Below are positions 1 to 5,134 of a DNA stretch of 5,162 bases, one piece after another. The stretch is from Terriglobia bacterium (GTDB taxonomy: Bacteria > Acidobacteriota > Terriglobia > UBA7540). Under the pieces are notes generated by a model that was given only the letters and a program-made list of their open reading frames with translations, was not told the DNA's origin and did not search any database. The translations under genes were made by a program, and so were the position numbers. The DNA lies in contig JASHTR010000356.1 of assembly GCA_030040455.1 (NCBI GenBank), positions 1 through 5,162 of the forward strand, read 5' to 3'. Position 1 is the first letter of the stretch, and each line of letters opens with the position of its first letter.

Positions 1-313
1 CAATCTCAATAACACGCTTGATTTCGTCCATCGATTCGACGCGAAGCCGCTTTTCCGCATGGGCGGGGGAAATGGCAAGCCGGCGCTCCCGTCCGAAATC
101 CGCGAAGACGGGCGCGTGGAGCGAACACAAGCTGACTCCACGGTCGATGAACCACTGCGCCACGTCGCGGACGTGACGTAGATCGCGATAGTCGAGATGC
201 TGGCGGTCCGCGTAAATTTCAACCTGCCGGATGCCCGCCTCAAAAATCTGATCGAGAATGTGCGAGCTCAGGCGCTGGCTGGCAAAAAGATAGGTTGAGA
301 GTCCAATCTCCAT
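1..313 (-). CDS. Sugar phosphate isomerase/epimerase, TIM-barrel family (N-terminal part; runs off the left edge)
   Basis: An open frame of 104 codons reads from an ATG at 313-311 to the left edge without a stop, so the C-terminal part is missing. The protein begins MEIGLSTYLF, then VEIYADRQHLDYRD (about residues 31-44) and SLHAP (64-68). These match the first three strand-helix units of xylose-isomerase-like TIM barrels, where a strand-1 start, a Glu on strand 2 (E32) and the strand-3 His (H66) line the active site. No signal peptide is visible, so it is probably cytoplasmic. The family isomerises or epimerises sugars, keto-sugars or inositol derivatives; the substrate cannot be told from this part. 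The ATG shares its A with the ggt stop (TGATG), which suggests translational coupling. A weak purine-rich GGTGGG lies 6 bases upstream. Family assignment is firm; specific function is unknown. Confidence 0.85.
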   Translation of the reverse strand, partial: MEIGLSTYLFASQRLSSHILDQIFEAGIRQVEIYADRQHLDYRDLRHVRDVAQWFIDRGVSLCSLHAPVFADFGRERRLAISPAHAEKRLRVESMDEIKRVIEI

Positions 314-2001
314 CAGTAGCCCACCGCCTCTCCGTTTCCACGCGGGTCGGCGGCTCCAAACCGCCAGCCCGTTCGAGGATCAACCTCGACCGCCTCGCAT
401 TCCCCGATGCTCCGGACGAACTCCACCTTATAGCCCGCCTGCTCGAGGCGCGCGATGGTGTCCGCCGAGAAGCCGAAACGCTCCAGAAACAGCTTATCCG
501 GCATCCACTGATTATGAAAGCGCGGCGCGGCCACGGCGCGCAGAACGTCCATTTTATAGACCAGGACGTTGAGAATCACTTCCATGACGGTATTGATGAT
601 GGTCCCGCCGCCCGGCGAGCCGAGCACCAGGCGCGGCTCGCGGCCTTCAAGGACGATGGTGGGCGTCATGGAGGAGAGCGGTCGCTTGCGCGGCTGAATG
701 GCGTTGGCTTCGCCTTGAATCAGCCCAAACATATTCGGCGAGCCGGGCTTGCTCGTGAAATCGTCCATCTCATCGTTCAGCAGAAATCCGGCGTTATCCA
801 CCGTGACTCCACTGCCGTAGCCGTTGTTGAGCGTATAGGTGTTTGAAACAACGTCGCCTCGCCCATCGACCACCGAAAACTGCGTCGTATTGCCCGACTC
901 AAATGCCTGCGGATGCCCGGCGCCCACCGGGGCGTCCGGCCGGGAGTTCCGGATTTCCCGTCGAAGCACGGCCGCGTATTCCGGGCTGGCGAGGCCCGCA
1001 ATCGGGACGGAAACGAAGTCCGCGTCACCCAGATAGGCGGCGCGGTCCGCATAGGCGCGGCGCATGGCCTCCACAATCCAGCGCATCGAGTTGTAAGACT
1101 CCGGCTCGCCGAGATCGATCGGATTGAGGATATTCAGCATCTCAACCAGCGCCACGCCGCCCGAGCTCGGCGGCGGCACGGTCAGGATGGTATAGCCGCG
1201 GAAATGCCCCTCCAGCGGCTTACGAAGTTTTGCCCGATATTGGGCCAGATCCTGAAGGGTGATGATACCTCCCAACCGTTTTTCGGTATGGACAATATCT
1301 TTTGCGATCCCCCCCTCGTAAAACGCGCGAGGGCCACGCTGCGCGATTCGCTCGAGCGTGCTCGCGAGCTCGGGCTGCTTGAAAATATCGCCCGGCTGGT
1401 AAGCGCGCCCGTCTCGCAAATAAATATGGCGCGAATTGGAGAATTTAGAAAGCAGGCCTTCGTGCTCGCGCAGAGACTGGCTGAGCCAGTAACTGACCGG
1501 AAATCCCTCCCGCGCGAGACGAATGGCCGGAGCCATCACCTGCGGGAGGCTGAGCTTGCCATAATCCTTTTCCGCGAGCGCGAGGCCCGCCACCGTTCCG
1601 GGCACGCCCGAAGAAAGCGCTCCCACCGTGCTCCGGCCGGGGATCACGTCGCCTTTCGCGTCCAGATACATATTCGGCGAGGCGCTGCCGGGCGCTTCTT
1701 CGCGGTAATCCACCATCACCGCCTGCCCGTTGGCCATCCGAACGAGCATAAAGCCGCCGCCGCCGATGTTTCCGGCAAACGGGTAAGTGACCGCCAGGAC
1801 AAAACCCACCGCGACGGCCGCATCGACGGCATTGCCGCCTTTTCGGAGGATCTCCAGGCCCGCGCGGGAAGCCAGCGGCTCACTCGTCACCACCATCGCA
1901 TGCTTTGCGGCGACCGGCTCGTAGGCGAAGGCAGCAGGGATGAGAATCAGAAGGAGAAGAACGTAGCGCGCAGGACGTAGGGCATAGACTGTAGAGCGCA
2001 T
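313..2001 (-). CDS. ggt: Gamma-glutamyltransferase / glutathione hydrolase precursor
   Basis: This 562-residue protein is close to E. coli GGT in length (about 580). It cleaves the gamma-glutamyl bond of glutathione and related compounds and passes the glutamyl group to water or an amino acid, normally in the periplasm. Residues 1-26 form a Sec signal peptide: a basic start, the hydrophobic run VLLLLILIP, and a likely cut after AFA. Family motifs are GGNAVDAAVAV (55-65), DYREEAP (98-104, R100 matching E. coli carboxylate-binding R114), and GNTTQFSVVD (370-379), where T372 is the expected self-cleavage nucleophile. The mature small subunit would be 191 residues. T390, N392, D414, PLSSM (441-445) and GSPGGG (461-466) match E. 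coli T409, N411, D433, S462/S463 and G483/G484. The E. coli lid tyrosine Y444 is Phe (F425) here. All catalytic residues are present, so activity is expected. The start has only a weak AAGAAG-type ribosome site, and no clear promoter lies in the 130-bp gap upstream, so read-through from the upstream oxidoreductase gene is possible. Confidence 0.96.
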   Translation of the reverse strand: MRSTVYALRPARYVLLLLILIPAAFAYEPVAAKHAMVVTSEPLASRAGLEILRKGGNAVDAAVAVGFVLAVTYPFAGNIGGGGFMLVRMANGQAVMVDYREEAPGSASPNMYLDAKGDVIPGRSTVGALSSGVPGTVAGLALAEKDYGKLSLPQVMAPAIRLAREGFPVSYWLSQSLREHEGLLSKFSNSRHIYLRDGRAYQPGDIFKQPELASTLERIAQRGPRAFYEGGIAKDIVHTEKRLGGIITLQDLAQYRAKLRKPLEGHFRGYTILTVPPPSSGGVALVEMLNILNPIDLGEPESYNSMRWIVEAMRRAYADRAAYLGDADFVSVPIAGLASPEYAAVLRREIRNSRPDAPVGAGHPQAFESGNTTQFSVVDGRGDVVSNTYTLNNGYGSGVTVDNAGFLLNDEMDDFTSKPGSPNMFGLIQGEANAIQPRKRPLSSMTPTIVLEGREPRLVLGSPGGGTIINTVMEVILNVLVYKMDVLRAVAAPRFHNQWMPDKLFLERFGFSADTIARLEQAGYKVEFVRSIGECEAVEVDPRTGWRFGAADPRGNGEAVGY

Positions 2002-2012
2002 CAGGCTTCTTT

Positions 2013-2040
2013 ACCACAAGACGCAGAGAGCACGGAGCAA
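2013..2040. repeat. Degenerate ACxCAGAG / CACGGAG purine-rich repeat
   Basis: The plus strand reads ACCACAAGACGCAGAGAGC followed by ACGGAGCAA, a loose repeat of an ACxCAGAG-like unit, ending about 10 bases from the ggt start. From memory, similar ACACAGAGACACGGAG tracts occur between genes in Acidobacteriota and other soil bacteria; that comparison was not searched. No function is proposed. Confidence 0.35.
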
Positions 2041-2041
2041 G

Positions 2042-2088
2042 CGCGGACCTGCTGTTCAAGGTCCGCGGTATTTCGTTGGTGAACAGCA
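2042..2088. repeat. Two interlocking inverted repeats (alternative hairpins or pseudoknot)
   Basis: CGCGGACCT at 2042-2050 is the exact reverse complement of AGGTCCGCG at 2059-2067 (9 bp, 8-base loop). The whole loop, GCTGTTCA at 2051-2058, is the exact reverse complement of TGAACAGC at 2080-2087. Adding T2050 and A2088 makes a second 9-bp stem, with a 21-base loop. The stems cannot both form fully. In minus-strand RNA the order of pairing segments is a-b-a'-b', the topology of an H-type pseudoknot, but with no linker bases at two junctions. The element lies about 40-87 bases upstream of the ggt start and downstream of the oxidoreductase stop. It may be a leader switch for ggt, an mRNA-stabilising structure, or a REP-like repeat; the sequence alone does not decide. 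Confidence 0.6.
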
Positions 2089-2090
2089 CA

Positions 2091-2119
2091 AAAGCCGCAG
2101 ACCCCCAAACGGGTCTGTG
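2091..2119 (-). terminator. Hairpin with short T-run after the Tat oxidoreductase gene (weak terminator candidate)
   Basis: On the minus strand CAGACCC pairs with GGGTCTG (positions 2117-2111 and 2104-2098) around a 6-base loop. It is followed by CGGCTTTTG. The stem starts 14 bases past the oxidoreductase stop. Four T residues and a 7-bp stem make it a weak intrinsic terminator at best, so partial read-through into ggt is plausible. It could instead be one arm of a REP-like element shared with the neighbouring inverted repeats. Confidence 0.4.
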
Positions 2120-2131
2120 CCACCCGGCTCG

Positions 2132-3421
2132 TTATGCAAACTGATTGAGGTCGATGCCGGAGTTCCAGGTCATATCCATGCCTGCCAGCTCATCCCACGC
2201 GAGCTCTCGCCCCAGGTAGGCTGCTTCGCGGGCCAGCATCGCGCTAAGGGTTGATTCGGCGCCCAGGGCCGCCTGATTGTGGAATTTTCCGCTTACGATG
2301 CTGTCGACGAAGGATTTGAACTTCTGCGGGTCTGCCTGCGCGAGGTTGTCGTGGAAAGCACCCGTAGCGGAAAATTGCCCCTGCCCCGCGGCGGGAGAAG
2401 CGGCTGCGCCACTCCAAGGCTCTTCCCCGTAGATTGCGACGGGCCCGGAATAATGCCACTCGGAAACGCCCTTGCTTCCGAAGAATCTCGATGCCACATC
2501 CCACCACCCTTTATCAAACTGGGTGGAACCGAAGTTGATGGTAACGTTGTTGGGATAATAATAGATCACATTATAGTGCCCGTAAACGTTACCGGTGTCC
2601 GGTTTCACTTGCCGGCCGCCCGTGGCAACGGCCTTCAGGGGGCGCGCCTTCAGCATCCAGTTGAACGTGTCGATGACGTGGATGTTCTGCTCCACAATAA
2701 TGTCTCCGGAAAGCACCCGGTCATAAATCCAGTTGCGGATGCGCAGCTCGTCCGGCGAAGCGTTGGGCCAATTGGGGCGCTTGATAAACGTTGCGTAATA
2801 ATAAGCCTCGCCACAGGCAATGGTTCCCAGGGCACCCGCCTGGATGCGCTGGGCGAGCTCAACGAACGGCGGCGCTTTGCGCAGCTCGAAGCCTACTTCA
2901 AGGCTGAGACGCCCCTCCGCCTTCCTGCCGACGTTGATGACGCGCTTCGCGCCGTCGACGTCGACGGAGACGGGCTTTTCGCAGTAGACGTGCTTGCCCG
3001 CGTCGACGGCCGCTTCCAGATGCCCGGGATGAAAGTAGGGCGGCGTCGTAACGAGGACGATATCCACATCCTTGTTCCCGGCAATCTGCTCGTAGGCGTT
3101 CGGGCCGCGAAACATTCGCGACCTTTCCACGCCCGCGTATCCCTTCTGCTCGGCGATCGAGTCAAAGTGCGCCTTTGCTTTATCAAGCTGATCCTGGAAG
3201 AGGTCGCCCAGCGCGATCACGCGTACCGGGGTTTCAGTGGAGAGCACGGTGGCATCGTGGGTTCCGCGGCCGCCGCAGCCCAGCAGCCCCAGGCGCAGCG
3301 CGGAGTTGGCCGCAGTGCCCCGCACGAGCTGAGGCTTGATGAGCATCAACCCCGCAGCGCCCGCGGCCGCGGTGGCAACAAACGTTCTCCGATTGATTCC
3401 CTGCTTTTTTTCCTGACTCAC
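2132..3421 (-). CDS. Tat-exported Gfo/Idh/MocA family oxidoreductase
   Basis: A 429-residue NAD(P)-dependent sugar- or polyol-type dehydrogenase. It starts at GTG 3421-3419, supported by a strong AAGGAGG 7 bases upstream. The first 40 residues are a twin-arginine signal: NRRTFVA (10-16), then an Ala/Gly-rich hydrophobic stretch to about residue 28. The Rossmann fold begins with GLLGCGGRG (45-53), and D73 after the second strand points to NAD. CEKP (147-150) carries the family Lys K149. VEQNIHVID (243-251) carries H248, with E244 where the B. subtilis inositol dehydrogenase triad has Asp. Tat export fits an enzyme that folds around its cofactor inside the cell, as known for Zymomonas glucose-fructose oxidoreductase. 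The protein would act in the periplasm or at the membrane; whether the signal is cleaved is unclear. The substrate is unknown. It is divergent from a second family member and lies upstream of ggt and a sugar isomerase. Confidence 0.9.
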   Translation of the reverse strand: MSQEKKQGINRRTFVATAAAGAAGLMLIKPQLVRGTAANSALRLGLLGCGGRGTHDATVLSTETPVRVIALGDLFQDQLDKAKAHFDSIAEQKGYAGVERSRMFRGPNAYEQIAGNKDVDIVLVTTPPYFHPGHLEAAVDAGKHVYCEKPVSVDVDGAKRVINVGRKAEGRLSLEVGFELRKAPPFVELAQRIQAGALGTIACGEAYYYATFIKRPNWPNASPDELRIRNWIYDRVLSGDIIVEQNIHVIDTFNWMLKARPLKAVATGGRQVKPDTGNVYGHYNVIYYYPNNVTINFGSTQFDKGWWDVASRFFGSKGVSEWHYSGPVAIYGEEPWSGAAASPAAGQGQFSATGAFHDNLAQADPQKFKSFVDSIVSGKFHNQAALGAESTLSAMLAREAAYLGRELAWDELAGMDMTWNSGIDLNQFA

Positions 3422-3428
3422 GGGATTG

Positions 3429-3435
3429 CCTCCTT
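3429..3435 (-). promoter_or_regulatory. Ribosome binding site that decides the GTG start of the Tat oxidoreductase
   Basis: The minus strand reads AAGGAGG, then 7 bases (CAATCCC), then GTG. This near-perfect Shine-Dalgarno at ideal spacing supports the GTG start and the full-length Tat signal peptide. Confidence 0.88.
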
Positions 3436-3474
3436 ATCCTGATTGAAGACGGATACAATATCATAACGAATGCT

Positions 3475-3494
3475 CGGAAGGGTACGCCCTTCTG
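3475..3494. repeat. Palindrome in the divergent control region (operator or leader hairpin)
   Basis: CGGAAGGGTACGCCCTTCTG contains GAAGGG and CCCTTC around a 4-base TACG centre; a G-T and a C-G pair extend it in plus-strand RNA. It lies 16 bases before the GGGAGG ribosome site of the plus-strand oxidoreductase. As DNA it could be a dimeric repressor site serving both genes; as RNA it is a short stable hairpin. It has no T-run, so it is not an intrinsic terminator. Confidence 0.5.
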
Positions 3495-3509
3495 TGACAT
3501 GATGGAGAT

Positions 3510-3515
3510 GGGAGG
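3510..3515 (+). promoter_or_regulatory. Ribosome binding site that fixes the start at 3523
   Basis: GGGAGG sits 7 bases before ATG 3523-3525. Three earlier in-frame ATGs (3499, 3502, 3508) have no comparable site and would place this motif inside the coding region, adding eight residues before the Rossmann strand. The 3523 start is therefore preferred. Confidence 0.85.
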
Positions 3516-3522
3516 CAAACCG

Positions 3523-4554
3523 ATGAACGAGCTCGGGGTGGCTGTAGTCGGAACCGGCTGGGTTTCCGGAGAGCACATTCGCGCGTTCAAGGAGAACCCC
3601 CATACGGAAGTGAGGGCCATCGTCAGCCGCGACCGGAATCGCGCTCACGCCAAAGCGGAGGAATACGGCCTGCAAAATTGCCGCGGCTACGACCACATCG
3701 AAGAGATGCTGGACGCCCCCGGCATCCAGATTGTCTCCATCTGCACGCCTCACCATCTTCACGTCGAGCAGGCCGCGGCAGCCGCGGCAGCGGGCAAGCA
3801 TCTCGTGCTGGAAAAACCGGTAGCTTTAAACCTGGAAGGCCTGCGCCGTCTCGAGGCCGCCGTCCGCGAAGCGAAAGTAAAAACCGTGGTCAGTTTCGTT
3901 CTGCGGTGGAACCCGCTGTTCCAGACGATTCGAGCGCTGCTCGCCGAGGGCGTTGCCGGGCGTCTTTTCTACGGCGAGATTGATTATCTCCACGGCATCG
4001 GTCCCGGGTACGGGCAGTATGAATGGAACATCAAGAAGGAAATTGGAGGCAGCAGCCTGCTGACGGCCGGCTGCCACGCCGTGGACGGGTTGAGGTGGTT
4101 TTTTGGAAAGGAAGCCGTGGAGGTGACCGCCTACGCCAACACCAGCGCGGCGAATCCGCTCCATTACGAATACGCGCCGAATAGCGTGACGCTGGTGAAG
4201 TTTGAAGATGGGGCGATGGGCAAGGTGGCGTCTTCGATTGAAGCCGTCATGCCCTATACTTTTAACATCGAGCTGCTGGGAGACGGGGGCGCCATCCGCA
4301 ACAACCAGGTCTTTTCGAAACGATGGGTCGGACAAACAGGATGGGCGACCATTCCCACCATTCTGCCCGATAGCGGAGACGTCGCGCACCATCCCTTCCA
4401 GGAGGAAATCAATCATTTTGTCGATTGCGTGCTGAGCGGCCGCGAATCCTGCGCCAACCTTGAGGACGCGGCCCGGACGCACGAGATTTGCTTTGCCTCG
4501 GAAATCTCCGCGAGGGAAAATCGCCCCGTCCGGTTGCCGCTGAAAGCAGGTTGA
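3523..4554 (+). CDS. Cytoplasmic Gfo/Idh/MocA family oxidoreductase
   Basis: From the preferred ATG at 3523 the protein has 343 residues, normal for soluble members of this NAD(P)-dependent sugar and polyol dehydrogenase family. There is no signal peptide. The Rossmann fold opens with GVAVVGTGWVSGEH (5-18). After the second strand comes VSRDR (34-38), with Ser-Arg where NAD enzymes usually have Asp, so NADP use is likely. CTPHHLH (74-80) and LEKP (96-99) follow, the latter carrying catalytic Lys K98. GCHAVDGLRWF (183-193) carries His H185. The position four residues before H185, Asp in inositol dehydrogenase (K97, D172, H176), is Thr T181. The C-terminal beta-sheet domain runs through PFQEEINHFVDCVLSG (291-306), a usual family segment. 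It shares a control region with the divergent Tat-exported relative, suggesting linked pathways. The substrate cannot be named. Start choice and family are firm. Confidence 0.92.
   Translation: MNELGVAVVGTGWVSGEHIRAFKENPHTEVRAIVSRDRNRAHAKAEEYGLQNCRGYDHIEEMLDAPGIQIVSICTPHHLHVEQAAAAAAAGKHLVLEKPVALNLEGLRRLEAAVREAKVKTVVSFVLRWNPLFQTIRALLAEGVAGRLFYGEIDYLHGIGPGYGQYEWNIKKEIGGSSLLTAGCHAVDGLRWFFGKEAVEVTAYANTSAANPLHYEYAPNSVTLVKFEDGAMGKVASSIEAVMPYTFNIELLGDGGAIRNNQVFSKRWVGQTGWATIPTILPDSGDVAHHPFQEEINHFVDCVLSGRESCANLEDAARTHEICFASEISARENRPVRLPLKAG
3772..3789 (+). repeat. 9-bp tandem duplication coding for an alanine run
   Basis: GCCGCGGCA occurs twice in a row, followed by GCGG, inside the oxidoreductase gene. 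It encodes most of the seven-alanine run before GKHLVLEKP (residues 84-90), a helix that is Ala-rich in many family members. The exact nucleotide duplication suggests a recent slippage expansion, but the frame is kept. Confidence 0.55.
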
Positions 4555-4640
4555 AAGCTCAAAGTCGAAAGCGTGGACGAATTACCCCTTTCGACCCTCG
4601 GCTTCAGACGTTCAACTCATTTTTTACGTTGAGGTTTTTG
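4550..4640 (+). terminator. Heptamer inverted repeat with T-runs; likely terminator of the plus-strand oxidoreductase
   Basis: The region starts at the stop codon and fills the gap to the convergent gene. The left arm reads as 7-base units: GTTGAAA, GCTCAAA, GTCGAAA. The right arm, on the opposite strand from 4616 to 4589, reads GTTGAAC, GTCTGAA, GCCGAGG, GTCGAAA. Exact pairings follow: GTTGAA 4550-4555 with TTCAAC 4611-4616, and GTCGAAAG 4564-4571 with CTTTCGAC 4588-4595. T-runs lie at 4620-4625 and 4635-4639 on the plus strand, so termination of the plus-strand gene is plausible. The minus strand has no matching T-run for the opposing gene. Structure is seen directly; terminator function is inferred. 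Confidence 0.5.
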
Positions 4641-4650
4641 CGTGACGCCT

Positions 4651-5091
4651 TCAGGAAGAAGGACGAGCCTTTTTATTGCCGGAGGCTGCGGGGGCCGCGA
4701 GGACAATAATTTGATCCACCGTGCGATGGCCGCCTCTTTGCTCGTAGTAGACGATGACGTTGGTGCCGGGGGTTAGCGCCGCCAGGCTCAGCCTTGCGCC
4801 TCCGATGGCAGAAACTTTCATCTTCTTCCTGATCGGAAAAATCGCGCTGTTCTCTCCCGCCGCCACGTTCAAAATGTGCTGCTTGCGGTCAAGGTTTTGA
4901 ATGAGGCCCGTGAAGGCCTGGCGCGTGGGCCCGCTCGAAGTGTTTTTGCTAACGCCTGGAACCTTGGCGTGATCTCCGAGCTGAGCTCGCGCCGGAGGCG
5001 TAAAAAGAAGGATGCAGGCTCCGAAGGCCGGAGCCATCCACCGTAGCGGAAGAAGCCGCGACTTTGTTGCTCTTGCGCAGGTCGTTTTCAT
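4651..5091 (-). CDS. Small secreted protein of unknown function
   Basis: From ATG 5091 the protein has 146 residues. An in-frame GTG at 5115 would add eight residues but has no ribosome site, while GGTGAG lies 6 bases before 5091, so 5091 is preferred. Residues 1-36 look like a Sec signal peptide: a long basic n-region (MKTTCARATKSR), a hydrophobic part MAPAFGACILLF, and a likely cut after PARA. The mature part of about 110 residues has alternating hydrophobic patterns typical of beta strands: AFTGLIQNLDRKQHILNV (59-76), SAIFPI, then LTPGTNVIVYYEQRGG (106-121) and VDQIIVL. This resembles small OB-like or DUF5666-like domains with G-x-I-x-x-L-D then L-x-V, but that is an impression from pattern, not a match. 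The tail NKKARPSS is basic and probably disordered. It is convergent with the oxidoreductase gene and has no visible functional link to it. Confidence 0.75.
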   Translation of the reverse strand: MKTTCARATKSRLLPLRWMAPAFGACILLFTPPARAQLGDHAKVPGVSKNTSSGPTRQAFTGLIQNLDRKQHILNVAAGENSAIFPIRKKMKVSAIGGARLSLAALTPGTNVIVYYEQRGGHRTVDQIIVLAAPAASGNKKARPSS

Positions 5092-5097
5092 GGGACA

Positions 5098-5103
5098 CTC
5101 ACC
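5098..5103 (-). promoter_or_regulatory. Ribosome binding site supporting the start at 5091
   Basis: The minus strand reads GGTGAG, then 6 bases (TGTCCC), then ATG. It is a moderate Shine-Dalgarno match, and nothing comparable precedes the in-frame GTG at 5115. Confidence 0.55.
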
Positions 5104-5134
5104 GTGCCGGGTCACGTCAAAGTCGCGTCGGTAT

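Larger units (their letters stand above)
3422..3522. promoter_or_regulatory. Divergent control region between two oxidoreductase genes
   Basis: The 101-bp gap separates the GTG start at 3421 from the ATG start at 3523, so it must hold both promoters or their 5' leaders unless the genes are read from outside. The AT-rich core at 3453-3471 has TACAAT (3454-3459, plus), a good -10 match, and TATGAT on the minus strand (3466-3461), another. Neither has a convincing -35 at 16-18 bp, so no promoter is called exactly. A palindrome at 3475-3494 lies next to this core and could bind a shared regulator. No regulator gene is present in the window. Confidence 0.5.

Noticed and set aside
295..846. Plus-strand open frame (183 codons) across the ggt 3' end and isomerase start
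   Set aside because: Antisense to two well-supported coding regions that share a TGATG junction; composition is that of a shadow frame.
913..1980. Long plus-strand open frame (355 codons) opposite ggt
   Set aside because: It is antisense to a clear gamma-glutamyltransferase. Its protein is rich in Arg, His and Ala with no recognisable motif, as expected when the opposite strand of a GC-rich gene avoids stop codons.
2132..3421. Glycoside hydrolase family 109 (NAD-dependent alpha-N-acetylgalactosaminidase) as identity of the Tat oxidoreductase
   Set aside because: GH109 enzymes share the Tat signal and fold, but those features are general to the Gfo/Idh/MocA family and I see no motif that singles out GH109.
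2279..3442. Long plus-strand open frame (387 codons) opposite the Tat oxidoreductase
   Set aside because: The minus-strand frame has an excellent ribosome site, a Tat signal and complete family motifs; the antisense product has no domain pattern and ends in the divergent promoter region.
3443..3471. TTGAAG ... as a -35 for a plus-strand promoter
   Set aside because: At 16-18 bp from TTGAAG there is no good -10 hexamer, and the best -10 (TACAAT) lies only 5 bases after it, so no exact promoter was called.
3499..3522. Upstream ATG codons at 3499, 3502 and 3508 as start of the cytoplasmic oxidoreductase
   Set aside because: The GGGAGG at 3510-3515 is ideally spaced for 3523, and the earlier starts have no ribosome site.
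3826..4482. Minus-strand open frame (218 codons) opposite the plus-strand oxidoreductase
   Set aside because: Shadow of a confidently assigned gene; no ribosome site or motif.
5092..5115. GTG at 5115 as start of the small secreted protein
   Set aside because: No Shine-Dalgarno precedes it, and it would lengthen an already long n-region of the signal peptide; ATG 5091 has GGTGAG at 6 bases.
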